From positions 1 through 64,000 of the forward strand of contig MU385973.1 of NCBI GenBank assembly GCA_022497145.1: DNA of 64,000 bases, given 5' to 3'. Under the pieces are notes generated by a model. It ran no database searches. It was not told the DNA's origin and saw only the letters and a list, made by a program, of their open reading frames with translations. Numbering within the stretch: the stretch's first letter is position 1; every line of letters begins with the position of its first letter. Made by a program: the position numbers and the translations under genes. Positions 1 through 11,106 of the stretch are shown here, one piece after another. This DNA is from Rostrohypoxylon terebratum (taxonomy: Eukaryota; Ascomycota; Sordariomycetes; Xylariales; Hypoxylaceae).

Positions 1-106
1 TGAAGGTAGCTGTAGTAGCCAGCTATCCGAGGTTTACCCATTTTGGTGTTGCGTTTTAAGTGGGTATACCTCCTTGTTGTCGGATCGTAACATTAGGTAT
101 CAATCA

Positions 107-1963
107 TTAATCCCGATTATCATCCAATGGTCTCCAATCCCTCCTCAATTGGTCCATTCTCTTTTCCAGAGTCTTGCCGAATTCCTCCACGACCTGGTGA
201 GCTGCATCACTCAGTCTCGCCGAGACACTGTGATCAATGATCTCCTTGATCTTCTCGGGTGTGAGGCTGGCAACCCCATTTAAATTCGCCGTTAACCTAC
301 TCATCCGGACTTCTAAGCTTTCAGTCGTCCATCCCAGTTCTTGCTTCACTATTTCCTGATCTGGAGACCGCGTCAGATCAATGATCGGGACATTGCTGAG
401 TGGATTGTAAACCGGTTTCCCTACTCGATCCTGGCAGGGAGTATCACTGAACCCTTCCGTTAATGTCTGTGAAGGCTGCCGATCTAGTAGTAGGTTATCG
501 CTTCCACGTGTGAGGCTAGTGGGGGTATTTTGCGATGCAGAAGGAGATTGATTTGCTGCGTTAATATGTACGAGATGCCTCTTGTTCGACAGAGTTTGCC
601 TCTTTCCGGCCCCTTTCCTTTTCCTAGGTTTCTGCAACACTTTCAATGGAGTTGCCGTCAGAGCTTCCGCATACTCTTGCCCACGAAGGCGAGGGCTCTT
701 GGTAAATTCTCCCCAAGTCTCTGATTGCTGCTGGCTTTGAGGGCTCTGGCTAGAGTCAACTACCATGGAGTCCTGGGTCGAGGACGAAATAGGTATGTCG
801 GGATCTGCATCAGATCTACTGTTGTCCCTTATCGAAAACTGCCGAGATCGATCAACCCCCTTTCCTTTCTTACCTCTTGACTTTTTTGAGGACCCTGACT
901 TTGCGACACCACCTAAGTCCAAAGCGGACTTTTTGATAGCTGGGAATCCGGATGCCGGCTGGTGGATGACTTGGACATTGGGGCCACATGAGGTTACGCA
1001 TTCTGGTTCGTGCTCTCCAGGAGCTTGGCGCGTAGTATTCTGGTCCCCAGATCTAGCAGATTCGTCAATGAGATTACCATAAGTCGAACTTGGTCTCTCG
1101 GCTGTTTTGTCTCCCTGTGCTCTATTCTTGTGAGGAGCCCCCGAGTAAATAGAACTTTCGAGCGGTTTTTCGGTTGATAACAAATTCATCGAGGGGATTT
1201 GATAGTTGTCCAGCTCATCAGGTGGGCGCGGTAGTGCTTTTGATGGCCCTTCGCTAGTATTCTCAGCCGCGGTCGTAGGGTCTAAGAAAGGGGGGTTGGG
1301 GGGGATCTCCAAATTAGGGCTGGGCGCTGGGAACAGATTCTCGCGCGGCTGGCTACAATCAAGGAACTCTTCAGGCATCGGCACTTCCTGTCTTGACTTC
1401 GTACCAGGCTTTGATGCGAGTAACTCGACTTTATGTATGAGCAGGGCGCCATTCCTACGGCTAGCTTCGCCCTTCTCGCTCATAGCGGTCTTCACCTTAT
1501 CCATATTTTCCCGTAGCCGATTCAAGCAAGAGTATGTTAGAAGGTCATCTTCTTCAGACTCCTCGGGGCCATATGCAAGGAGGTAGCCCGTTATCATCTC
1601 AGAGAAGCCATTCTGAAACTTCCTCCGACCTTCGATTTCGAGCCAATCCTCGATTGCAATATCAAGATCTTCACGACCGGCACGGTGTGGAAATATGTCC
1701 CTGCGTAGCAAGTATTCTCTAGTTGGGCGGCAAATACTTTCGACCCATCCCTCCACATGAGTCCCAGTTATTGAGAAAAGGAATTCGCGGTCTAACGAAT
1801 TCGCAACTTCGGTCCAAAACTCGGATAGGTTTTCGCATTTAAAGTATGTGCCCTGCTTCTCTGTGCATAGATCGATCAATTTGATTTGAGAATCGTGGTT
1901 AAGATTCAATGGCAGCGGCTGGGACGTCTGTTTCGCCTCCTCGGATTTGCCCATTTTTAGCAT
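107..1963 (-). CDS. Hypothetical protein, largely disordered
   Basis: One uninterrupted frame gives about 618 residues from the ATG at 1963 (a second ATG lies three codons on). I do not recognise a family. The first 140 residues look folded (mixed Trp, Leu and charged residues). A long Ser/Pro/Gln-rich middle section follows, with basic clusters such as KKSRGKKGKG and KPRKRKGAGKR that could be nuclear localisation signals. The last 70 residues look helical and charged. A nuclear or chromatin role would fit this layout but is only inference. The in-frame stop count and length argue for a real gene. A 5' exon cannot be excluded, because the sequence just upstream ends in a plausible acceptor (CTTGACTAG). 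Confidence 0.6.
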   Translation of the reverse strand: MLKMGKSEEAKQTSQPLPLNLNHDSQIKLIDLCTEKQGTYFKCENLSEFWTEVANSLDREFLFSITGTHVEGWVESICRPTREYLLRRDIFPHRAGREDLDIAIEDWLEIEGRRKFQNGFSEMITGYLLAYGPEESEEDDLLTYSCLNRLRENMDKVKTAMSEKGEASRRNGALLIHKVELLASKPGTKSRQEVPMPEEFLDCSQPRENLFPAPSPNLEIPPNPPFLDPTTAAENTSEGPSKALPRPPDELDNYQIPSMNLLSTEKPLESSIYSGAPHKNRAQGDKTAERPSSTYGNLIDESARSGDQNTTRQAPGEHEPECVTSCGPNVQVIHQPASGFPAIKKSALDLGGVAKSGSSKKSRGKKGKGVDRSRQFSIRDNSRSDADPDIPISSSTQDSMVVDSSQSPQSQQQSETWGEFTKSPRLRGQEYAEALTATPLKVLQKPRKRKGAGKRQTLSNKRHLVHINAANQSPSASQNTPTSLTRGSDNLLLDRQPSQTLTEGFSDTPCQDRVGKPVYNPLSNVPIIDLTRSPDQEIVKQELGWTTESLEVRMSRLTANLNGVASLTPEKIKEIIDHSVSARLSDAAHQVVEEFGKTLEKRMDQLRRDWRPLDDNRD

Positions 1964-3074
1964 AAGACTAGTCAAGTTGAATCTCTACCAAGCTGTGAGG
2001 TAAACAAGCCAAAATGAGGAATTGAGATGGTGAAAACCTTCCTATTAGAGGTACTGACGTTGAATGTGCTCTCTACTTGACACGTGAGTGATTATATTGC
2101 CATCTTTATAGCAAGTGAAGAACTGGGAGGTGTAGCTGTTTATTGAATTCCCACGGCATATTATTCGCGGATTAGAGTTGAAAGAATTCGATCACCGTAG
2201 CAAGGTAGAACTTGAGCGGTGTTCTATTCAGGGCCCATTAGATGATAAACCCAGGGCAATACTTACTGAACAGTGCGTCTTCACAAATCTACCTACCTAC
2301 ATATATCAGGTACGTACTTACGGACAACCATCATTCAGCCCTGCTACCCGGGAGCCCCGGCTCAGGGGCTAGTACTTTCAATTTTTGTCATTTCTCTCCT
2401 TACCTCTTACATGGAGGTTACCTGGTAGACAAGGTAGTATTATACATACGTACTAGTAAGTTTGCTTTTTGTTCTAGCCATTTTTAAAGGATATTACCTA
2501 CCTACCTAGGTATGTATTGTTTCCGAAAGATTCGAAAAAGCAATTCTCAACCTACCTAGCAGCCTAGGTACCTACCTAGTAGTCATGTTAGTGCTTAATC
2601 ATCATCCACACAAGCCACACAGTGTACTATTGCTCAATATTTTCAGACACATCGGTACTTAAGACCTAGGTGCTTCGGCTGCGCCAGTGAAGAAAGAAAC
2701 AACCAAACCGTTGGTGTGGTCATTTTTATGACGTACTTGAGTATTTTACGAGCATTTAACGGTTAAACGCCACAAATGCAGGTGTGAGACATGATATGGT
2801 TGTTACCTAGACGAGCTCTTCATCTTGGTCTAATAGGCATCCTTCTAACGAGGATACTGCCTGGAGGTATTACCGTTTACCTTGATAACGGCCGTTGGAT
2901 TTAAGGCTAAGAACACACACACTTACATTCCAGATTTAAGTGGAAAATTGCTTTTGATTGCTAGGCTGTTGTCCCAGGGCTTCATGCTTGATCTCCTCAC
3001 TACGACGGGTATTCGCAAAGTCTACGACCTAGTCTATGTACTTTTACATCCTTTCATCATGCGCGATATGTCGT
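1964..3074. other. Intergenic, no gene seen
   Basis: This spacer lies between the unknown gene and the 3' end of CCT2. It holds several clusters of CCTA/TAGG words (around 2285-2310 and 2497-2585) and short antisense frames without coding character. Nothing else is recognisable. Confidence 0.6.
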
Positions 3075-4952
3075 TCAGTGCCTTTCCCTTCTCCGTGGCG
3101 CTGCACGGATTATGTCATCAACTCTTAGGAGTAGCTAGATATCTCTGTTAGCGTTCGAGGCTCACTAAATATAATGGTATAGAGGGGAACGGTTGGGGGT
3201 GGCTTACCTCTGCAGCCTCGCTGGCTGACGAAACAACTGCTTTCTTTAGCTTGTAACTCTCGATGACTCCTAGATCTCGCATGTCTGCTATTCCCCCACC
3301 GGGAGTCATCAGATCTAGGCCATATGTGGACAGGCCGTCATAGATGGCCTTCCGTAGCCTCGCCACAAGTTCACTTGAGTCTAGTCCGGCGTTGTCAGCT
3401 AAAATCGTAGGGAGCTGCCGTAGAGCTATCGCAAATGATGATACGGCCATTTGTTTCTTGCCCTCTACTCGAATTGCAGCACCTTCTACAGCCTTAGCCA
3501 TGAGCATCTCGGCACAACCACCACCAAGAGTTGTCCTCGGCTCTTTAACGGTCTGGGAAAGGACGGCTAAGGCGTCATGCAGCGAACGCTCTGCTTCGTC
3601 TAGCAACTGGTCGGTAGCACCCCGTAAAACGATAGTGCAAGCCTGACCGGCGGCAACACCAGAGAATTTGATGAGTGTGTCTTCGCCGATGATGACCTCC
3701 TCGATTAGGTCGCAGTGACCCAGTTTTACTTGTTCCGGATGATCGAATGTGGAGGTGATTTCACCGCCGGTTACGAGAGCTAGGCGTTCGATGCCGTCGA
3801 AATCGGCATGCTCGATAGACATGATTCCGGCGTCGGTGAAGAGTTGCTCAGGCCAGTTATATATTAACTGCCGGTTGATAAAGCAGTTGATCCCGTGAGC
3901 CTTAATCCTGTCTACTTTGGCCTTCATCTTGTCTTTCTCGGCCTTCTCAAGCTCAGCCAACTTACCAGTCGAACTGACCTTCATGCGTGCCCCGAAAATC
4001 TTGACTTTGTCCGTGTCCATGGACGTGTTGGCAACTAATATCTTAGCCTTCTCCAGTCGCTTGGGTTGGTTTACCCCGATCTTCTTGTCGAGAATAAAAC
4101 CTTCATCTAGGTAGGAGTCGCTCAGTTTCCCGCCGGCTTTCTTGATGATCTGGATATGACTTAGATCCGAGGATCCCTTCAACCGTAATACCGCCTCGAC
4201 AGCTAACTTGGAAAAGAGGTCCCTATCTTGGGCGAGGACTTTGGAGCTTAGGGTGGTGCGTGCGATGGCGATCAGGTCCTTCTTGAAGGCTTCGGGGTTT
4301 TTGCTGTGGTCTACCGCCGAGCCTTCTAAGGCTTGGAGGGCGGCTTGACTCGCTATCCGATAACCCTCTATGATAGTCTGGGGGTGTATCTTTTTATCGA
4401 CTAGCTTCTCGGCTTCTCGTAAGAGTTCCGCTGCCAGAACGGCTACGGACGTCGTACCATCACCCACTTCGTCGTCCTGAACTTTTGATATATTGACAAG
4501 AACCTTCGCTGCTGCATTATCAAGGGCGATCGACTTGAGGATGGTAGCGCCGTCGTTGGTAACCATGATTTCGGAGGTGGAGCTGTGGGAAATTAGCCAA
4601 CATGAAAGACATGCTCATGGCCACATATATATGTATGTATATATATGTATAAAATATAATATATATTATATATGAAGAATGTGTAGGCATGGGTCGATGA
4701 GAGGAAAAGGAGTGGGAGGTTACGCACGCCGACTGCAGTATCTTGTCCATTCCCTTTGGTCCTAGAGTACTCTTGACTAGGTCGCCAACTGCGATAGCGC
4801 CAACGAAGGCGGCGAGACGGGCATTTTCTCCTTTCTCTTCGGTGGTGCCCTCTTCGAAGATTTGGGTGGGACTAAAAGATGACTGGGTAAAATATCATGT
4901 TAGCGAATGATATGTATAGGGAATGAATATAAGAAACGTCGTTGTATACCAT
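3075..4952 (-). CDS. cct2: T-complex protein 1 subunit beta (CCT2)
   Basis: Subunit beta of the cytosolic TRiC/CCT chaperonin, which folds actin, tubulin and other proteins using ATP. Four coding segments: 4950-4952, 4728-4882, 3208-4582 and 3075-3134, giving 530 residues, the normal family length. Group II chaperonin signatures are present: GPKGMDK (about 42-48), NDGATI (62-67) and GDGTTS with its catalytic Asp (93-98). The C-terminal exon encodes LLRVDDIIRAAPRRRERH, matching the family tail and replacing the read-through frame. The first coding exon is only the ATG; the intron GTATAC...CCCAG follows it at once, and joining gives MSSFSPTQIFEEG, as expected for fungal CCT2. The second intron (4583-4727) contains an AT-rich microsatellite. 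The gene diverges from eIF3b. Confidence 0.95.
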
Positions 4953-5678
4953 CTTTCCTATCTGTCGATGACGATGACGATTGTTTGTAGCAGATATTTT
5001 TTTTCCCTGTCGTGGTTTGGCCCTTCGCGAAGCTTGTGGTGGTCTCGTATTGTCCACTGCCTTACGGTGGGCCTTGGTGAGAGCTTCAGTATTCAGGTAT
5101 TCAGATGTAAATGTAAACGCGGGATGTACCTACACTTTTTTCGCGGGACACCACGGACAAGGGAGAAATGTTGCTTCCGAAGCTCTAGCTCCAACGCGCT
5201 AAAGGTGGGGTTGAGACTGCGGTGTTCCAGGCTACCAGGTTGCTATCAGAGGAACGATAAGCGGATCGGCGGGGACACACACAATTGGGGCTTTTTCACC
5301 TTGAGAACATCAAAAAAACTTATGTAGGAGAAAAAAAAAATTAATTGGCACTGAAGCAAGAAAACATCCATCTTTTCTCCTCCCCTTTCCACCTGACGAT
5401 ACTATTCGTACCAATTGACAATCACCAGATCATAGTATGATATAGTTTTTCCAGTACCGCCCAGGTTCATAAGAATAATATCATAATCGCCAACCATATT
5501 ATCCCAAAATACTATTGCGACATAAAAAAAAAACGTCTAAACTAGATTCGACCTTCGCATTTTCATCAACCCTCGTCTCACTTTTTTCTTAAGGCGGGGC
5601 AATTTTTCTCACAAAGCCCCACAAACAAGCCAACAACCATCTTGCGAATACCTACACAACGCAACGCGCTGACCCAAT
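4953..5678. promoter_or_regulatory. Shared divergent promoter region CCT2 / eIF3b
   Basis: About 726 bases separate the two start codons of divergently transcribed housekeeping genes, so both promoters must lie here. The stretch has A-runs near 5330 and 5525 and pyrimidine-rich DNA before the eIF3b start (5370-5400, 5560-5590). I see no convincing TATA box on either side. Positions of individual elements are not resolved. Confidence 0.55.
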
Positions 5679-8183
5679 ATGGCGCCGTCCTTTGACCACC
5701 TGCGCGACGCAGACGTCGACGAAGACGACTACGATGAGGATGAGATTGATATTTCTGATCTGCGCGAGAAGTACGAAGTTCAACTCGAGCAAGGCTACGA
5801 CACATTCGTCGTCATCGATGGCCTGCCCGAAGTCAACGAGGAACAAAAACCTAAGCTCGTAAAATTCTTATTGAAGAAACTTAACCAAGTTGGAAAGGCA
5901 AGAGAGGATCAAGTATACATGCCCATGGAAAATGGCAAGTCTCTCAGGTACGTACATCTTCATGCACCTATGACATTATGCCGATCCCACTATGCCGCTA
6001 TATCATCTTGCCATCTCGTCTCCCTTCGATTAGCTCGACTAAACTGAAGCAACCAACCGAAACCTACATCATATGATCCCGCTATACTTCCCTTACACGC
6101 TATACGAGTCGTAGGAGTTTTTACCGAAGGATTGCAATGCTAACGAAACCCCAGGTTTGCCTTCGTTGAGTATTCTTCCGCAGCCGAAGCTGCCGCCGCC
6201 GTGAGACAGCTCGACATGGTCCCCCTCGATAAGAGACATACCTTGAGAGTCAACAAGATGACAGATGTCGATCGCTATGGTCGAGAAGGAAGAGTAGACG
6301 AAAACTACGTTCCTCCCAAGATTGAGGAATTTGCAGAGAAGGAACATCTACGCTCGTTCTTGGCCGACCCCAGTGGTCGTGGCCGCGATCAGTTCGCCAT
6401 GTATCGAGGTGACATCGTAGGTGTCTTCTGGAATAACGAGAGGGATGCTCCCGAGAATATCGTTGATCGGCAGCACTGGACTGAGAGCTTCATCGCATGG
6501 TCGCCCTTGGGAACGTACTTGGTGTCTGTCCATCAGCAGGGTGTGCAGCTATGGGGCGGCGCCTCGTGGTCTCGCCAGAGACGACTTGCGCACCCTTTCG
6601 TCAACATGCTCGAGTTTTCCCCAAACGAGAAATACGTCGTCACATGGTCAAATAGACCTATATCGATACCCGATGAGGGGCATCCCCAGTTGTCTTTAGA
6701 TGAAGATGGCAAAAATTATGTCATCTGGGAAGTAGAGACAGCCAAACCTCTCAGGTCCTTCGCGAACCTCGATATTCCCGCCACCAACGATTCTCACGCA
6801 GCGTCGGCGAAGCAGCAACCTAAGCTCCTCTGGCCAGCATTCAAATGGTCTTCTGACGATAAGTACGTAGCACGAATGACTCAAGGATCGTCTATCTCGG
6901 TATACGAGCTCCCACGTATGGGTCTGCTAGACAAGACGACAATCAAGATCGAAGGTGTCATGGATTTCGAATGGGCCCCGTCCACTCCCCAGAGGGAGGG
7001 AGTGAAGCAATATGAGCAACTCTTCTGTTTTTGGACTCCGGAAATCGGTAGCAATCCCGCGAAGGTCGGGTTGATGAGCATACCTTCCAAGCAGATCGTC
7101 CGATCTCTGAACCTGTTTAGCGTCACTGATGCAAAGCTCCACTGGCAATCAGATGCCACCTATCTCTCGGTAAAGGTTGACCGGCATTCGAAATCAAAGA
7201 AGTCGCAGGCCACCACCCTCGAAATTTTCCGCATTAAAGAAAAGGGTGTGCCTGTCGAAGTTGTCGACACAATCAAGGACACAGTCATCAATTTTGCCTG
7301 GGAACCTAAGGGGGACCGATTTGTCATCATCACGACAACGGAGCCGACGGGTCCTACGGCTGTGGCCCCTAAGACCTCCGTGTCTTTCTTCTGTCCCGAA
7401 AAGGCCAAAGGAATGGCCGTAGGTAACTTCAAGCATCTCCGGACTCTGGACAAGAAGAATAGCAACGCTATCTACTGGTCACCGCGTGGCCGTTTTGTCG
7501 TCATTGGCACGGTTGCCAACCAGCAGAGTAGTGACATTGATTTCTTCGATTTAGACTTCGAGGGCGAGAAGCCGGAAAGCGACAAGGATCTGACCGCCAA
7601 CCTACAACTCATGAACACGGCGGACCATTACGGCGTTACGGACATCGCATGGGATCCGTCAGGACGTTTCGTTGCCTCTTGGGCGTCGGTTTGGAAACAT
7701 ACGGTACGTTTAATAGTTACAGCCACATTTCCCAACGCCCCTCCGGCACTAGCTAATTGTCGGTAATAGATGGAGAATGGATACCACGTCTACGATTTCA
7801 AGGGCGAATTGTTACGGGAAGAGCCGGTTGATAAGTTCAGACAATGGCTATGGCGCCCGAGACCTCCTACCCTCCTTACCAAAGACGAGCAGAAGCAGAT
7901 TCGCAAGAATCTCCGCGAATACTCCAAGACCTTCGAGCAGGAAGATGCGGAGCGTGGAGCCTCAGCGGACTTGGCGGTGGTTGAGGCCCGGAGACGCCTC
8001 CTTGGCGAATGGATGGCATGGCGCGAGTCGGTCGAAGCCGAACTCGAGGACGAGAGGCTCGCGCGAGGCTTGCCGAAGCACCCGGTTGAAGGCGATACCA
8101 AATCGCCCGAGAGCGGGGAGGAACAAGTTATCGAGGAAATTGTGGAAGAGGTGCTCGAGGAGGGCGAGGAGATCGTTCCCTAA
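5679..8183 (+). CDS. prt1: Translation initiation factor eIF3 subunit b (Prt1)
   Basis: Scaffold subunit of eIF3 that binds the 40S ribosome and other eIF3 subunits. Three exons (5679-5947, 6155-7703, 7770-8183) give 743 residues, the usual fungal length. The N-terminus is acidic and followed by an RRM-like domain (roughly 40-125, with YDTFVVIDGLP and, across the first splice, RFAFVEYSS). A nine-bladed WD-type propeller fills the middle (WSPLGTYL, WSNRPISI, WEPKGDRFVI, WSPRGRFVVIG, WDPSGRFVASW). The C-terminal helix (WLWRPRPPTLLTKDE onward) is the known eIF3i/g binding region. The tail is rich in Glu. Intron 1 is long for this genome (207 nt). Both junctions are canonical GT-AG. Confidence 0.96.
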
Positions 8184-11106
8184 ATATCAGGTTTACTACG
8201 GGAGTGGTCAACGGCTCCATGAGTGGCGTTCTGTGTAAGGGCATGTAATGGGATTTGCTGCGAGCATTAACAAAAATAGCATCGCTGGCGACTGATCAAT
8301 CTAAAAAGCTCACTACATTTAATCCCTTGGTGCATTGTGTCACTATTTCATCATTACTTGTTGAGTTGAAGAAGCCTTCTTTTTTTTTTTTTTTTTTTTT
8401 TTTGTGGCTACTTTCCGTAGGCAATCTGGCAATCTGGCAACCTGGCAGACCTTTGTAGCAACCTTTGGTAGACGATGCTTATAATATGGAGCACGAGACG
8501 CATGAATCGATACTTGAAAATAAGGTTTGCTTGTGAGTGATTCGGTGTTTCTATTTGGAGTTCACTGGCTGGTTGGCTACCGAAGGAACGGTATAAAGGT
8601 ACTAACCTGACTAGGTAGGTCGCAGCTTGTTGGGTTTGGAATTCGTTTCACTGTTTATACATAGAATCATGAGGTTTCTCGAATTCTTCGTGGCCGGGGT
8701 AGAATAACTTCCGCTACGGCCTTCTCTTCTCTACCTACTCTTCCCTTCCCTTATCTATTGTGCATATGTATCTACATACCCAGATACCTACTTACGTAGT
8801 AGTAGGTAGGTAATAGCAGGTAGTTATGTGTGTGGGGGATTTAATGGAAATGGCGGTGATGAGACGGAGGACTTCGGGAACGACCGACTTCTACTAGAAA
8901 TGGCTGAGCCGAGTTTGATGGTGAGCTGTACCTGCATACCTACCTACCAGCCTACCTACCTAGTACCTATGCAGGACCTATGTATTGTACAATACTACAG
9001 GGGTAGGTATGTAAGACCTAGGTACAGTACGTACCTAGTATTAACTCTAAGTAGTGGCTAACGGGACCACCGGAGCTCCTTAAGGCTTATGGTAATTCAA
9101 GGTTCATTGATAGTACTATCCATGGATGTGTGACTTGTGAAGTTGAGAAACCGAATGTGAACTACGTAGGTAGGCGTTCAACAGGCTTTAAGAATCATTT
9201 CGCAACTGCAGGCCGTCGGTTGAAAACATGTATTGTACAATACCTACTATTAAGTACCTATTCCACCCGGGGCCTTTGTTTGCCCTAGTGCGAGATTTCA
9301 ATATCAAGGCAGCAATACATCATGCTACATATCCATATGTACCTGATACTTATGTACATATGTACTTATTTCTTGCATGGTGGTGATGGTTGCCGGTGTA
9401 ATAAAGAAAAATGGAATGGTATTACTACCTGTATGTATCCATTCGCAGTGTAAGTATTAATAGGGGGAATTATTCTAGTAATGAATAGGACCTTGTGGTG
9501 GGGAACTTAGAATTGAATAGGCCAGTGAAGCTGGATTAAGATGTCCCTGATGAACAGATCATAACTTGATTGGTAAAATATGTAAATTAGGGTTTGTAGG
9601 TTGACACCCTTTCCCCACTTTTTCCCACATACATACATAGTACGTCGTAGTACACTATTATTACATGGTTTCTTCCGCGTTAGGACTTTAGGAAGAAGCT
9701 TTCAGTGAGCCCCGAGGACTCCAAAGGCTCCTTGGTCTCCTTTTCAGCTGAACAGAAAGCGCTGCCCGATACCTAAAAGTAACTAAAAGTACAGGGATGA
9801 TTCGTACTTTCCTGTCTTCACAACCACAACACACTGCACACCATAGCATCATCCACCTCCAACTTTCTCATTTTCTTCCCAGTTCCAACTTTTACCACCT
9901 ATTCCTCTCACTCTCTTTTCTCTCTCTCGCCGTCTTAGGGGGGATCCGCTCATTATCTAAGGAAGTTGTCGCGTTGTGTTTAAATTTTTTTCCCCCATAG
10001 GATATCAAAGTTATTTTTGATGTTTGTCCACTCACTCACATACGAATTATCGTCATCCACTCGTTCTTCTATTCAACTTTGATCCTTCGTTTAATAGCAC
10101 AACCCGCCGAGCATCCGAAACTACCTACCTATCTAGGTACTATTAACAGCCTCGGCCTCTTAACGATACCTATGAGCACGCAGCACGCTACACGCTACAC
10201 GCTACACACAAAACACATAAACATCTATTGACATTCATACAAGGCATACGTACATACGCCCACTTGCCTACGAACTACGGATTGCAGCATATTATGGAAC
10301 TGCCCCCTGCCGAATTGTAATGTGTTTTGCTTGAGCTTGATCAGTTTGCATTGAGAGGTCGAAACGCTATCTAGTATCGTCAATCTTCTGCACAGACTTT
10401 GACTTATTAGCTCTCAACTAGACTGTCGTCACAAGCTTCACGAAAACGACCACTACCCACCACCATTAACAAAGAACATAATACCATTGTTCAACTCTCG
10501 CTTCCTCTACGGAGAAGTCAAGTAATATTGTATATTCATTAATATATACTCATCCCTTGGCGGGTACGGTTCCAGGTAATCCAGTTATATAATCAAATCT
10601 CCATCGTCCAGCATCCGATATCCGCCGCACTACGCCGCCATCTAGGGGTTAATCCTAACTAGGATCGTGAGACAATTGACAAGCCTCATCTCACCTTTAC
10701 CATAACAACGCTATCGCAAATCAGGGGCTTCTCTTGGGCAATCCCGGTTCTTTTGAATTGAGGATTCTCGAACATTTTTGCCTACTTGTGATTCGCTCCA
10801 ACAGCTCATAGTCGACATCTTCGCCTCTGGCTGTTGCTATTCCTGTGCACCCTGGTGTTCTTTACTGATTCCTTCGTCTGAAGCCATCATTGGAAGCCAG
10901 AACTCTCATAAACAAGATCCACGAAGATCAGACAGTCAATCACTTGGTGGAAGCACGAGTCAATTCGGTTACTTGTCTCCACTGCAGCCACTTCGCTCAA
11001 CGCTCAACGCTCAAAACTCGATTTTTTGTCTTTGCATTTTCCTTCTAGGCGCGATCTCATTCGACGCTAGTTCTCGTAACGCCTCACACTTCGAGCCGGC
11101 CCCCCG
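8184..11106. other. Long intergenic region with T24 tract
   Basis: Nearly 3 kb without a supported gene. It holds a run of 24 T at 8380-8403, CCTA/TAGG-word clusters (8610-8625, 8765-8825, 8935-9035), ACGTAC-type short words, and near 10187-10205 three copies of CACGCTA. The part from about 9.8 kb onward is probably promoter and leader of the TBC gene. Confidence 0.6.
9800..10100 (+). promoter_or_regulatory. Pyrimidine-rich promoter/leader of the TBC gene
   Basis: The plus strand is strongly C/T-rich here (for example 9855-9935 and 10035-10085), a pattern common in fungal core promoters near the transcription start. It lies about 1 kb before the TBC start codon, which would imply a long 5' leader or an unseen leader intron. 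A small frame here (Leu/Ser/Phe-rich) is the trivial translation of the pyrimidine tract. The assignment is inference. Confidence 0.3.

Noticed and set aside
9797..10000. 67-codon plus-strand frame, Leu/Ser/Phe-rich
   Set aside because: It is the direct translation of a C/T-rich tract and has no other coding feature.
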